A model generated the notes under the pieces. That model saw only the letters and a program-made list of their open reading frames with translations. It was not told where the DNA came from and did not search any database. The position numbers and the translations under genes were made by a program. Positions 1 through 10,670 of a DNA stretch of 64,000 bases are shown here, one piece after another. Source of the DNA: Maniola hyperantus (taxonomy: Eukaryota > Arthropoda > Insecta > Lepidoptera > Nymphalidae). The stretch is from contig NC_048537.1 in NCBI RefSeq assembly GCF_902806685.2, positions 18,002,720 to 18,066,719 of the forward strand. Direction: 5' to 3'. Positions within the stretch are counted from its first letter, which is position 1, and the number at the start of each line of letters is the position of its first letter.

Positions 1-45
1 GTTTGCGGAACGAGGTGCATTATTTAGATGGAAATGCGGCCGATC

Positions 46-112
46 GGGTTAGTACAAGTCGACAAAGATGCACATCTCGACAACGTTGATAGAGCATCGA
101 CCATCAAAATAC
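46..112. repeat. Possible MITE-1-like terminal arm
   Basis: The stretch has 'TTAGTACAAG' followed by 'TCGACAACGTTGATAG'. The MITE-1 left arm at 14580 shows a similar order ('TTAGTACGAG', then 'CAACGTTGATAG'), and a fragment near 42581 does too. No partner arm is visible. Confidence 0.3.
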
Positions 113-204
113 TGTAGACTGTAGAGTGAAAGTTAAATTGATTTAATAGTGATTATTTAAATTCGTTTATTTATTTAGGATTTTTATTTTACTTGAGGTA
201 AACC

Positions 205-412
205 GTTGTAAAAAAACGTTAGTTTGTCCTTTAATCACGCGGCTACAGAAAAACTGATAGGCGTGATTTTTTGCATGTGTATAGTTAAGTACTGAGTTAT
301 ATAGTTAAGTAGAGAGTGAAAAAGGCGATTTTTTATCCCGGAAAATCAAAGAGTTCCCGCGGGATTTTTACAAACCTAAAACCACGCGAACGAAGTCGTA
401 GGCATCAGTTAG
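205..412 (+). mobile_element. HelB Helitron-like element, decayed
   Basis: Contains 'TTTGTCCTTTAATCACG', a block of 'GATTTTTTGCAT', then 'AATCAAAGAGTTCCCGCGGG' and a 3' end resembling CGCGAACGAAGTCG..GTTAG. The usual terminal CTAG has changed to TTAG. The 5' head is not recognisable. Confidence 0.6.
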
Positions 413-1411
413 TTATGTCTATTTCTTTCCTTATTATTATTTCTTATTCCTTGAATAAATATCAATTCGCCAAAAGGAAAAGTGGTTCCTGTTAATAACG
501 AGATTCTTATACTCATAGCACTCATAGTTTTACAACAGAAAGGAAGTAACTGTAGGATATTCGATCGAGCGAAGGAGATACCTGATCATATAATAACACG
601 GTCTATTGAGTAAACTATTCTTGTTAACGTACCTAATATTTTAATAAAAGCCAGGGCTGTGTGCACGTACACACGTAGATTATTATGTAATACCTACCAA
701 TACCTAACAAATACATACTTTCAAGATAGAGCGAGGGAAAACAATATTTTGATAGCAAATCTTTGATGCTCATGTCCTGAATTTTACCTAGCCTATCATA
801 GTAAACAAAACACAGATCTCTGATCTCCAGATTATTACGGATTAGATATTATATATTATCAGATAGTAAGATTGATTTTCGAAGCGGTGCCGGTGGTACT
901 AAGCCTGATAGTTAAGATGTAGGCCTTTTATACAAGACGACTAAAAGTTATTCTGTAGGTACAATCAAAGGACGAGTGAGTAAGTAAGTCACGAGACAAA
1001 TTCTATTTATTCAAGTGGGTGATTCCATGTCGTTTGTTAGCCATTCTTTCCCCGTCTCCTAAGATTCGTATCGTTACCCTGATGAAGCGCCCTTTGTGAC
1101 GTCACGTTCAAAAACAACTGTAGACGTCACTTTGAATGCCAAAGAGAATAAGTGCTCGTCAAGATTTACGCGAAAATGAACCTTTTTACACGACTGCCTA
1201 AAAATGAGAGTTATGTATGTTTATTTCATTTATTATTCATGCATTCCAATATTGATTATATAAATTATTAAACAATTGTTTTTACAATTACAATATTGAA
1301 ACCCCGTTGGGTCACAGCAATTTTAGTTTAGTAGGGAGACGGTGGCGTTTTATCGTCAAGTAGATAGTCATTAATTTTGTAATAGGCTTCTTCGATTAGG
1401 ATTTTTTTTAG
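413..1411. other. Unassigned AT-rich sequence
   Basis: No ORF or known repeat recognised. The only notable motif is a palindromic GTGACGTCAC at 1097-1106 with a second GACGTCAC shortly after (near 1123), a CRE/ATF-type arrangement. Confidence 0.5.
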
Positions 1412-1650
1412 TTTATACGGTTTATTTATTCATTTATTCCACCATAACTTCTAATTGCCTGACAACAGATTGGGGTGCTGCCAAAGATGTGGCTGTTGAA
1501 TCCTGGCGCGAAACCGAAGACCAACCGCGGCGTAAGGTGGTCTAACAGAGAGCTTATATGTTTCGAAGGGAGATCTTGAAGCCAGTAGCTCGATTCTCTT
1601 GTAGACACCCCAAGGAGACACACGCGGTGTCTTCACTAGTTGAAGATTTT
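1412..1650 (-). mobile_element. Possible LINE 3' end
   Basis: Read on the minus strand, moderately GC-rich sequence with two overlapping short open frames runs into a GGAATAAATGAATAAATAAA tail, as at a non-LTR 3' terminus. No conserved reverse-transcriptase motif is visible, so this could be something else. Confidence 0.3.
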
Positions 1651-2149
1651 ATCGACTCTTGCAAAACATCGATCTTTGGGAAAACAAACATGAAAATAAC
1701 TATAATTTTTTTATCTGACATGACACAGACAAAATAATCAGCTACCTTCTGTTGTTCATCTACACACTGGTACGTACTTATCGGAAAATTATTCGACAGA
1801 ACCTGTTTCACATGAACGGCGGACCGTTATTACAAATTGGAAAAATTTCTGCAAATTGTCTGAAGCTCGATAGAATTCCCAAACTCCACACACGTCGATT
1901 GTATAAAGTAATGTGGAACGTTTTATTATACAGCTGTAACCTCCCCTCCCGCACCCACCTTGGATTTCCTTTTATAGACAAACTCAGCTGGAACAAAATT
2001 ATTAAGAAGAATCTTGTCTTATTCTCATACCTATTATAAAAAGAATCTATCAAGACCTCTATAATAAAAATTAAAAACCAAAATGGGGATATAAACTCGA
2101 AATGTTGGCAGTAGGATTTGTTTAAGTAAGTAGTCATAGCTTCATACCA
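1651..2149. other. Unassigned sequence
   Basis: Overlapping short ORFs on both strands (about 95 and 109 codons) have no recognisable similarity. Nothing else seen. Confidence 0.4.
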
Positions 2150-2752
2150 AAAAATATCAATTCACCACCAAAATTTTCCAATCCACACGGCTTAGCAATT
2201 CAGTACCTTGCAGCATCAGGATCGAAGAGTTGGGACTTGGAATTTAATAATAATGTCCATGCTAAGAATCTACAATATTATTTCACCAGGAACAGTTCCT
2301 GAATCTTTATGGTTTAGGAGTGCTGTATCCTGCATCATCAGGCTTGAAGAGTTTGGACTAGCAGTATAATCATGAAGTCGTTGCTTGATACCTAAAATAT
2401 CAATTCACCATCAGAAATTCCCGAATCCTCACGGCGTAGGAGTTCAGTAGCTTGCAGCATCAGGGTTGAGGAGTTGCGACTTGGAGTCCAAGCATAAAGT
2501 CGTTGCTTAGTACCGTACCTTTCACTAAGAACAAGTCTGAATATTGATAACTTAGGCGGGCAATAAACCTGCAGCATCAGGGTTGAGGAGTTGGATCCAG
2601 AAATTTTATGGGACCACCACTTCCTAAATCGGGCCTTTTTTAAATTTCCTAAATTTCTAAAAATTGAAAAAATCCGTGTAATTACATTCATTAAAAATAT
2701 GGGCCGAATTGAAAACCACCTCCTTTTTGGAAGTCAGTTAAAAACGTCTAAA
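2150..2752 (-). repeat. Repeat Z with internal ~120-bp degenerate units
   Basis: The phrase 'GCAGCATCAGG.TGAGGAGTTGG' recurs with cores at about 2211, 2333, 2455 and 2572, spacings of 122, 122 and 117 bp. The right end reads 'TCCTTTTTGGAAGTCAGTT', a terminus common in lepidopteran interspersed repeats. The same order recurs at 15655-16262, so this is a dispersed family, not a local satellite. Strand is inferred from the terminus. Confidence 0.6.
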
Positions 2753-3289
2753 ACTATTTTTTTGTCAGAGTTCCGACTAGTTTCAACTTAAAAAGCACCT
2801 CTTGTAACTCTACAAGCCTATCATGCTTCGAGCAAACAAAAATCCTACAAGAGTTAACTTTCCTCAAGCGCTATTTCGCACGTACTGACTTTCTAGGTCG
2901 AACGATTTGATTCCACGTCCATACTACATATAAATGTGGAATAAAATACGTATAACATACAATTCCAGACCACGTAATGCATTTGAAAGATGAAAAGAAA
3001 TCACGGCGAAGCTTCGGCGCTCGTTATAAAATGCAAGCCACGACTTCTACACGCATGCTAAACGAACTGGGGACTGAATTCTGTTCTACCTACGTTTATC
3101 ACGACGGATATATGCCTGAATATCCCTACTGACCCAATGATATTAAAATTGCAAAGTATGTCTGTCTTTCGGTCTATATTCTTTTATTAGAACCAAAATT
3201 AACAAAAGAAAAATATAGCAAGTGGACTGGGAAGCACTTATCTCTACAAGGGACTAGTGACCCTTGGCAGTGGGAGAAATTGCAAAAAT
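2753..3289. other. Unassigned sequence
   Basis: No supported ORF or repeat boundary was found. Confidence 0.4.
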
Positions 3290-3570
3290 AAATAAAAATC
3301 TGTTTTGGAATGTACATATAAAGCACTTTCAATTTACTACTAATTATTTGTTCATGAACACATTTAAATTTTTTTTTTACCACAAATTCACGGTTTTCGA
3401 ATTTTTCCCCTTATACATATTTCCCCTTATTCCTCTTATGCTACCTACCTGTCAAATGTAGTTCATGATTCTAGGTCAACGGGTAGCATCCTATAGTTTC
3501 CTTGACAGACAGACAGATAACGAAGAAATCCTATAAGGGTTCTGTTTTTCCTTTTGAGGTTCGGGCTCAC
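3290..3570 (-). repeat. GTTCCG repeat, partial
   Basis: The reverse complement has the usual order: hairpin head with 'AAAAGGAAAAACAG', CTGTCTGTCTGTC, 'GACCTAGAATCATGAA', 'GAAAACCGTGAATTTGTGG' and 'CATGAACAAATAATTAGTA'. The 3' terminal CACTTGGCCGG is missing. Confidence 0.6.
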
Positions 3571-4259
3571 TGTGTTTGAGCTCTTCTTTATAATTGTTGT
3601 GTTTTATCTCAATGTGAAATTGCAAGGTAAAATTCCACTAACCAGTTGCCCTATCAAGTCGAGCAAAAGTTTTTTTCTCATGAAAGGATTCGGTTAAGGC
3701 CCTGATAAAACCCCACCCGAAATCAATTCCTGGCTACGCTTGCACCATAGTTAGTAAAACATGATTTTTGTATAGAATAAGCGGTTCTAATTTTCATTCT
3801 TAATTTTTATTAGGAGCTCTAAAGCAGCTGTTTGATCTCTGTGCTCCTTTGCTATGCATTGCGTCGACTTCCGCATTTGCATGTTATAAGCTTCACTTTA
3901 TGAAGCAGTGCACGTGAATAAGTTACATTACAGAGATAGCTTAATGCAATGAAACTAAAGGTGGATACTTACCAGGAACATTTACACATACCTAATGTGA
4001 TAATTTGGAATTCGATTTAGGCATAATACTACATAACAATTCCTCAGTGTTTGAAGACTTTGGTCTTCAAGCAATGAGGAATTTCAGACGAAGACATCTC
4101 GAAGCCAACGCTGCCAAATTGGACCTACCTTACTAGATTATTTGTGTCCTAGGTATGCATACTGGACTACAATTTCGAGTGCAGAGATCTCAACGATTAG
4201 TGGGTGTGGCGGTACATAAGCATTAGCGTACATAAGCATAAGCGTGAGCATATAAACAT
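3571..4259. other. Unassigned sequence
   Basis: A small piece near 4045-4075 ('CCTCAGTGTTTGAAGAC') matches the RTE copy at 10.06 kb and may be its detached upstream part. Otherwise nothing recognised. Confidence 0.4.
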
Positions 4260-4545
4260 TAGCAACCATTATAATGGATCCGAAACATGGTCGCTAACTA
4301 TGGACCTCACAAGAAAGCTCAGAGTCACCCAGCGGGCGATGAAGAGAGCTATGCTTGGAGTTTCTCTACGTGATCAAATCAGAAATGAGGAGACCCGTAG
4401 GAGAACTAGAGTAACTGACATAGCTCAATGGATGGCAGCGTCGTAATACTGTAGCGTGTGGAAGTCCCTAAGAGACCTAGGTCCCGAGAGACCTATGTCC
4501 AGCAGTGGACGTCTATCAGTTGTTGATGACGATGACATTTACATT
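4260..4545 (+). pseudogene. RTE-type LINE ORF, C-terminal fragment
   Basis: The translation reads GSETWSLTM, then RAMLGVSLRDQIRNEE and RTRVTDIAQ. These are end-of-ORF motifs of insect RTE-clade reverse transcriptases. The KLKWQWAGH..GRPPTRW segment is deleted. The ending 'CCTATGTCCAGCAGTGGACG' and a GATGACGATGAC tail follow. A remnant that cannot code for a working protein. Confidence 0.8.
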
Positions 4546-5820
4546 AGTGAAAATTTTCATTTTGATAGTAATTGGGGATTTTCCTAACAAACGAATTGAA
4601 TAATTCTTACTTGTACATTGATTCTAATTAAACCATCACCACCCTGGCTTTAATATTGCCTTAATGAACAGAATAGTACAGTTAACTAGTATAATTTAAT
4701 TAATAATGTATTATTATGAGCCCACAAAATGCTCTTACATTTTCCTCGAGCAAATCTCGCGCGGTGCCGCAGACTTACATTAAGATTATTGTTCTTATTC
4801 AAAACTACACCAACACCGCGAGTGCGCGCTCCTTGCGAAGCGGCGCAGACATCAGACCAACAGTTGTATCGAAGCAGGCGTTACTTTGATGAACCAAGAA
4901 CTTAATTTGCTATATTCCTGCCTTTTGCTTTTTGCTTGCCTGGTGGCTGCTTTTTCCTGCATGTTTAGCAAATTGTTTAGGATTATAGGAAATTAAACTT
5001 TTGGTTCATTGTATATCATAACAAAAGCTTTAAAATAAGATAATTCATTCTGTAACATGCACATAAAGAAACAAAGTCTAACCTTTTGGTACAATCCCTC
5101 AAAGCTTCTCCTATACCTTAATATGAAAACTTTTGGATTACAATTTATTTCATTCTATGGCGGCCAAGTCGAAATCAGATGCAAACGCATTTTTAAAACT
5201 GAGAAAGCAATAATTAATTAAAAATGTAATTAGATTAGCTTGAAACACTATGGTCGCTCTTGATTTTGATTTGGCCACTTATAGAATGTAATAAATTCTA
5301 CGTCTATTATATTCTTCAATTAAGATTAACATACACTTTCATTATAATATTATCTATTCGGAAAACGAAAATTGACATTAGCGGATAGCGGGAATAAAAT
5401 TCCATTTTGTTTCTCTCTTCTGATTGGACCGACCACGTTTTTGCTTTAATATGTGTTTTGTTTTTCTCATTTGGGGGTAGGTATATTGAATTTTTCACTA
5501 CGACTATTCTATTTAAGAACCCTGCGCTTCGCTCTGAATTCAAAATAATGCCCCAGAAACAAAATACATTTATTACTTTCGCTCCTTGTAACACAAATAA
5601 CTGATTAGATTGAACTGGAGCCATAGTAAAAGTAAATAAAAAAGTTAATGTTTCTAGTAAGAGATACTATTTTGTCTTGCGACTGCATTGTCTGGTGTCC
5701 GCAGTGGTCCGTCGTATTTCGGCAGTAAAACAAAGCGATTCGGTGACGAGTGGTTACTGCCCATAAAATATTTTAATCAAGGCGGGAATTGCTCGAGTAT
5801 ACTTGGGGAATAATGTCTTA
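4546..5820. other. Unassigned AT-rich sequence
   Basis: A GC-richer island at about 4740-4870 contains CGCGCGGTGCCGC and 'ACACCGCGAGTGCGCGC'. A 102-codon minus ORF at 5316-5624 has a plus-strand shadow and no recognisable similarity. Confidence 0.4.
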
Positions 5821-5823
5821 TAG

Positions 5824-5873
5824 CGCCTCGCCTCGCCTCGCCTCGCCTCGCCTTGCCTCGCCTCGCCTCGCCT
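5824..5873. repeat. (CGCCT)n pentanucleotide repeat
   Basis: About ten units of CGCCT with one T-for-C change, running into CGGGCCTCGGGGC. It is GC-rich in AT-rich surroundings. Confidence 0.95.
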
Positions 5874-5989
5874 CGGGCCTCGGGGCAACACGGAGGTTTA
5901 CGCCTTGTTGTAAAACTCCTACTAATGAATGTTCTTCCCAGAATGTGGAAGATGTACAATGATGTTTATTCCTGTACTAACACTATATA

Positions 5990-6206
5990 TCTAAATATAA
6001 AAGGAAAAGTTGACTGACTGACTGACTGATTGATCTATCAACGCCCAGCTCAAACTACTGGACGGATCGGGCTGAAATTTGGCATCCAGATAGCTACTAT
6101 GACGTAGTTACCCGCTAAGAAAGGATTTTTGAAAATTCATCCCCTAAGGGGGGGAATTAGAAATTTGAAATTTGTCCACGCGGACGAAGTCGCGAGCATA
6201 AGCTAG
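5990..6206 (+). mobile_element. HelA Helitron-like element, full length
   Basis: Starts TCTAAATATAAAAGG and carries (GACT)n. It has the block ATCTATCAACGCCCAGCTC and ends GCGGACGAAGTCGCGAGCATAAGCTAG. It lies between A and T, as expected for TC...CTRR Helitron insertion. 217 bp and non-coding, so it depended on enzymes supplied elsewhere. Confidence 0.85.
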
Positions 6207-6352
6207 TGTATAAATAAATAATTACAATTTACAACACCAAAAATAAGCAGTGCTGGCAATATGAATAATCTGAATCAAAAAGTTCGAAATGAGTTTATTT
6301 TTAGCCCGACCTGATAAACATTCACGTCCTACTTTATATTTTACAAAACGCC

Positions 6353-6384
6353 GGGGCGGAGGGGAGACAGGGTGGAGGGGGGAA
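6353..6384 (+). other. G-rich tract with quadruplex potential
   Basis: Four or more runs of at least three G (GGGG, GGGG, GGG, GGGGGG) are separated by 4-5-base loops. Confidence 0.6.
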
Positions 6385-6474
6385 ACCATTTAACCTGTAA
6401 ATAGCATAACGCTACCTACCTAAATACGAAACACCAGCACACTTGCGACATGAATCTCAGTTTCAACGGTAGAG

Positions 6475-6764
6475 CCCATCGATGGCTCACATTGCAGAGC
6501 ACGGGTCTCCTCTCTGAGTGAGAAGGGGACCATAGTCTACCACACTGGCCATGTGCGAATTGGTAGACTTCACACACCTTTGAGAACATTACGGAGAACT
6601 CTCAGGCATGCAGGTTTCCTCACGACGTTTTCCTTCACTATTAAAGCAAGTGATATTAAATTTCTTAAAACGCACATAACTCCGAAAAGTTAGAGGTGCG
6701 TGCCCTGGATCGAACCCCCGACCTCCGATTAGAAAGTGGACCTCCCAACCATTAGGCTATCACA
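6475..6764 (-). mobile_element. SINE-1, near full length
   Basis: On the minus strand it starts CTGTGATAGCCTAATGGTTGG (box A) and has GGGTTCGATCC (box B). It then runs through 'AGTTATGTGCGTTTTAAG', 'CTCACTCAGAG' and ends at the 'GAGCCATCGATGGG' tail region. The cat/atg tail is lost. Confidence 0.85.
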
Positions 6765-6780
6765 GGTTTTTATGTTAGTA

Positions 6781-6969
6781 ACTATAGCTTATGCTTGCGA
6801 CTTCGTCCGCGTGGACTACACAAATTTCAAACCCCTATTTACCCCTTTCTTAGCGGATACCTACGTCATAATAGCTATCTGCATGCCAAATTTCAGCCCG
6901 ATCCGTCCAGAAGTTTGAGCTGTGCGTTGATAGATCAGTCAGTCAGACACCTTTTCCTATATATTAAGA
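6781..6969 (-). mobile_element. HelA Helitron-like element
   Basis: Reads from a damaged CTA..TAGCTTATGC end through CGACTTCGTCCGCGTGG to GATCAGTCAGTCAG and a degraded TATATA head. It sits just beyond the SINE-1 copy at 6475-6764. Confidence 0.8.
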
Positions 6970-7584
6970 TTGGTGTAAATTTTGGCTACATGCACTTTAA
7001 ATTCCCGGCGACAGTCCTGTCGCACGTGTACGCGCGCTCGCTCAGCCATTAGATATGCGCTCGACACATTACACTTTCACAACAAATGCCATTTACTTAA
7101 CCCTTTTTCGCGAAGTGCTTCGGTCTACTTCGCTCTAATACAATATTCCGCTTGGAGCGCAAATAGCTTCTCGCTGACTTATTTATTGCGTCTTATCGGG
7201 CTTATCGTTCTGCCGCGATACCACACTAATAAATTCTCTCTTTGTTTTAAAATTAAATATACCTATTTGTAATTGTTTCTAAATAAACTATTATAAAATG
7301 TAACAAGTCGTAATCAAAATAAAACTTTAAAAATAGTGAATTAAGTTCAAAAGCACTCTAAAGAATCCATTGACTTATATATTACTTCGTATGGACAGGG
7401 TTATTGAACAAACAAAATGGCACCGACTCAGTGGTGCTTTAGCACCAATGCAACCTCATTGACGTTTGGATTCAAAACGAGTCGTTCATTAGTATCTAAG
7501 AGGTGGCGCTGATTTATTTGGTTCCAAAACCGTGAAAATTTTTGTTCGCTTGGGCATATCTTGTCATTTATATCGATGAAAGAA
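6970..7584. other. Unassigned sequence
   Basis: A 96-codon plus ORF at 6982-7272 has no recognised similarity. Nothing else seen. Confidence 0.4.
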
Positions 7585-7880
7585 TCAAATACTTTTGAAT
7601 GGTTCACTAATGAATGACAAAAAACGTATGACAAATTATCAGTTCACCAAAAACTTTTGAATCAAATCACAAACATCGTATACCGCAAACATATCATTTT
7701 ACAAAAGATCATTTGACAAATATTCTATTCACAAATGTTTTACTTTGCAAATTTGCTGAATGTTAAAATATCATTTAAAAATTTATTATTTCACCAAATA
7801 ATTTGTTTTTCAAATTCGCGATTTTACAAAATAATAGATGATAAATTTATTATTTGATAAAATAACTAATTAACAAAAAA
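7585..7880. repeat. Degenerate 15-16-bp periodic array
   Basis: An (A/T)CAAA(T) core recurs at about 7631, 7646, 7661, 7685, 7701, 7716, 7731, 7747, 7763, 7777, 7793, 7810, 7826, 7841, 7857 and 7872. Almost all steps are 14-17 bp. A TTTA/ATTT stretch lies between cores. Very AT-rich, with no ORF. Confidence 0.6.
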
Positions 7881-7943
7881 CACACAAAAAGTCTGTTTTG
7901 CATACATATGCAAACCCCTATGCAACGCAGCAATAATATCATG

Positions 7944-8330
7944 GGGCTCCTAACCTAACCGTTCCGAGTCGGAGAGCCCCAAGTCCCGAGCTCGCTTCGC
8001 TCGCTCTTGATGGTGGGAGCGGGGGGGGGATGAGAGAGACCCCCCACCATAGTGGTGGTCTCTTCTCGTCGACCGGGGCCCGTCGACCGGGGCCCCTGGT
8101 AAAAAAAGAAATAACCCACGAAGGGGATGCCTCCATCCCCTTCTAACCTAACCGTTCCGAGTCGGAGTGCCCCAAGTCCCGAGCTCGCTTCGCTCGCTCT
8201 TGATGGTGGGAGCGGGGGGGAGGAAAGAGACCCCCCACCATAGTGGTGGTCTCTTCTCGGCGACCGAGGCCCGTCGACGGAGCTCGGTGGGTGGTGGTGC
8301 TCAGGACCGGAGCCCAGACATTAATTTAAA
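7944..8330. repeat. Tandem duplication of a GC-rich 193-bp unit
   Basis: 'TAACCTAACCGTTCCGAGTC' occurs at 7951 and 8144. Each unit continues through 'CCCGAGCTCGCTTCGCTCGC', a G8-9 run, and a hairpin GAGACCCCCCACCA-TAG-TGGTGGTCTC. The second unit differs by small changes. No coding potential. Confidence 0.85.
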
Positions 8331-8339
8331 AACTTAGTG

Positions 8340-8468
8340 CGCTGGAACCATGTCTCATTAACATCGAAATGACGTCATTTTGACGTCAGCCGAATAAAAA
8401 ATTACCATCAGCTCGAAACTTCAGTCTAGTGGTGACGTCCCTAAAATGGCGGCGACGCGCATTAGCAA
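8340..8468 (-). mobile_element. MITE-3 (CRE-bearing), decayed copy
   Basis: It is the inverted counterpart of 56187-56331 and shares 'GGAACCATGTCTCATTAACA', 'TGACGTCATTTTGACGTCAG', 'AACTTCAGTCTAGT' and the GCGCATTAGCAAT end. It has two perfect TGACGTCA palindromes at 8370-8377 and 8381-8388. The left terminal repeat is eroded. Confidence 0.7.
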
Positions 8469-8734
8469 TATAGTAATAGATTTGGGTATACAGCGTAATG
8501 TAATTCAACCCTTAACAAAGTCGACCTCGAAGACATTTTTAGAAACCTGAAGCGGCACGGCATTGTGGTGAAAGGTGATTTGTGCGCGGGCCGAGGTAAA
8601 AACTACATGAACAGATTTATCTACATCTTAATTACAGCTTTGCATTATTGCGGCCTGCCAGGAACGCTGAACGGCCAACGGCCCAGCGACCTTAGAATTA
8701 GATAAAGTTAAAAACTAGATACCTACTGATTAAG
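8469..8734. other. Unassigned, possibly single-copy sequence
   Basis: Moderately GC-rich, with no similarity to any other part of the window and no long ORF. It contains homeodomain-like TTAATTA near 8630. It could be a conserved non-coding element. Confidence 0.3.
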
Positions 8735-8960
8735 GCACTTTTTTATTTATTATAGGCACACGCTTGACCACGACCACACCTGATGGGAAGTGATGATGTG
8801 GCCTAAGATGGGACGCGTTTGCCTAGAAGGTGCCTATTCAGTCTTGTTTTAAAGATACCCGGATTATAATTGGCAGGAAACACTGATCTCGGAAGAGTAT
8901 TCCAGACCCTATTCCCCAAAAGTGGTGAATTTTCGCCTATAAGTCTCCTAGCTCGACGAT
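8735..8960. repeat. Interspersed repeat with SINE-3-like core
   Basis: After a TTTATTTATT tract come CACACCTGATGGGAAGTGATG and 'CCTAAGATGG', then 'GCCTAGAAGGTGCCTATTCA' and 'AGATACCCGGATTATAATTGG'. The first 60 bp resemble the body of SINE-3. A short inverted piece lies at 19265-19375 and a decayed one near 43390-43480. Confidence 0.6.
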
Positions 8961-9262
8961 CAACGGCTTCTAAAGCGGCTAGTTGGTCCTACTTAGCAGA
9001 GCCATCGAAGTATTTGCTTTCACGCACTCGGGTAATAGTGTCATGAGTTAAATTCATTATTTTCAAACAACAAACACTATTATGGAAGTTATAATCACGA
9101 ACCTTAATAGAAAGCTATTTGGAAATTACATGAAAAGTGTACGGAGGCTTTAAATAAAGCTTTAAACACCGATTAAGTACGGTAAGTTTAATTGCAGGTT
9201 TTCACGATATAGTATTAAAATCCTGTAATTGAAATCTGAAAATATACACCTAGGCTGGTTAG

Positions 9263-9502
9263 TCTAAATAAATAAAACGAAAAGGTGACTGACTCACTGA
9301 CTGACTGACTAACTGACTGATCTATCAACGCACAGCTCAAACTACTGGACAGATCGAGCTGAAATTTGGTATGCAGATAGCTACTTAATATGACGTAGAC
9401 ATCCGCTAAGAAAGGATTTTTGAAAATTCAACCCCTAAGGGGGATAAATAGGGGTTCGAAATTTGAATAGTCCACGCGGACAAGGTCGCGGGCATAAGCT
9501 AG
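9263..9502 (+). mobile_element. HelA Helitron-like element
   Basis: Starts TCTAAATAAATAAAACG, has an interrupted (GACT)n and ends CGCGGACAAGGTCGCGGGCATAAGCTAG. A single G-for-A change alters the 3' hairpin loop. Confidence 0.85.
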
Positions 9503-10021
9503 TAAGTAATAGGGCTATGAAACTTGCAATTCTGTAAAATGGGACTGACTACCTCGTACTGTGTAGTAGATTTGGTTGAAAACCATGAAATTAAATTGAG
9601 ATGGATTCGAGTCTCGAGTCAGGCCCAAAAAGTTGTTGGATTCTGTCAAGAAATTAAGAGTAGGAGAAAAATATACAGTTAGGTACTATTTGATCTTGCG
9701 GCCATGACCAATCTGCTTAAGGGTCTAAAGGCTAAAATTTGTAGGCCTATTAACGCTACAAAAGGTATAAATTGAGGTCCGTTTCCAATTTCCCGATGTC
9801 ACTCGGTCAGCGGTCTCCATCTTTCAAGGCGACACACATTCCACACATAAATCCACAGTCCAAATTGAATGGGAACGGAGATACCTGAATATTGCGACGT
9901 ATTTCATACATATATTAAGTGGCTTCGGAAATTGGCTGCAGTGATTGGTAGAGCTCGTTATAACTGTCACAAAATTAACTTACTTTAACTATTTTTATTT
10001 GGTACTAGCTTCGAGACCTAT
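9503..10021. other. Unassigned sequence
   Basis: No ORF or repeat family recognised. Confidence 0.4.
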
Positions 10022-10465
10022 CAGGAAGCTTGTCTTGTCAGCGAGATGTGATTTTATCCAAAATTCCTCAGTGCTTGAAGACCAAAGTCTTCGTACAGTG
10101 CGTGTTGCCAATGATGACGTATGGATCCGAGACATGGTCGCTAACTATGGGCCTCTCTATGGAGTTAGTAACTATGGAGTTTCTCTACGTGATCAAATCA
10201 GAAATGAGGAGATCCGTACGAGAACTAGAGTAACCGACATAGCTCAACGGGTTGCATGGGCAGTTCGTAAAACCGATAGGCGTTGGGGTCTGGGGAAGAC
10301 GCAGCGTTGAAAGACAACCCCCCCACTAGGTGGACGGACGACATCAGACGAGTCGCAGGGAGCCGCTGGATTCAGGAGGCGCAAGACTGTGGCGTGTGGA
10401 AGTCCCTACAAGAGACCTATGTCCAGCAGTGGACATCCATCAGTTGATGATGATGATGATGATGA
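10022..10465 (+). pseudogene. RTE-type LINE ORF C-terminus and 3' end, broken
   Basis: One frame reads PQCLKTKVFVQCVLPMMTYG and SETWSLTMG. Another reads GVSLRDQIRNEEI and TRVTDIAQRVA. A deletion and frameshift separate them, and the KLKWQW segment is shortened. It ends 'ACCTATGTCCAGCAGTGGAC' plus (GATGAT)n. More upstream sequence survives here than in the other copies. Confidence 0.85.
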
Positions 10466-10670
10466 ACCGCCCTGGCTTCGCTCAAGTGGAATTTTTGAAA
10501 ATCGGTGAAGGGGTGGAATTTCCAAAAGTCCTGAAATAAATACTTAGTTTTTCATTTTTGCAAGTATTTTCATAAAAGTGAAACAAAGGTATAGAAAAAG
10601 ATAGCTAGCCGCCCCCGTTTCGCTCGGATCGAATTTCCATATATACCTACTTTGTTAGTGGGTGTCTACG
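10466..10670 (-). mobile_element. HelC Helitron-like fragments
   Basis: Two 3' ends lie close together. One is CCGCCCTGGCTTCGCTCAAG at 10466; the other is CTAGCCGCCCCCGTTTCGCT starting at 10604. Both read from the 3' end inward on the minus strand. The first directly abuts the RTE GATGAT tail. Confidence 0.6.

Noticed and set aside
7950..7962. Interstitial telomere repeat
   Set aside because: Only two CCTAA units at the start of a duplicated GC-rich unit, too short to call telomeric.
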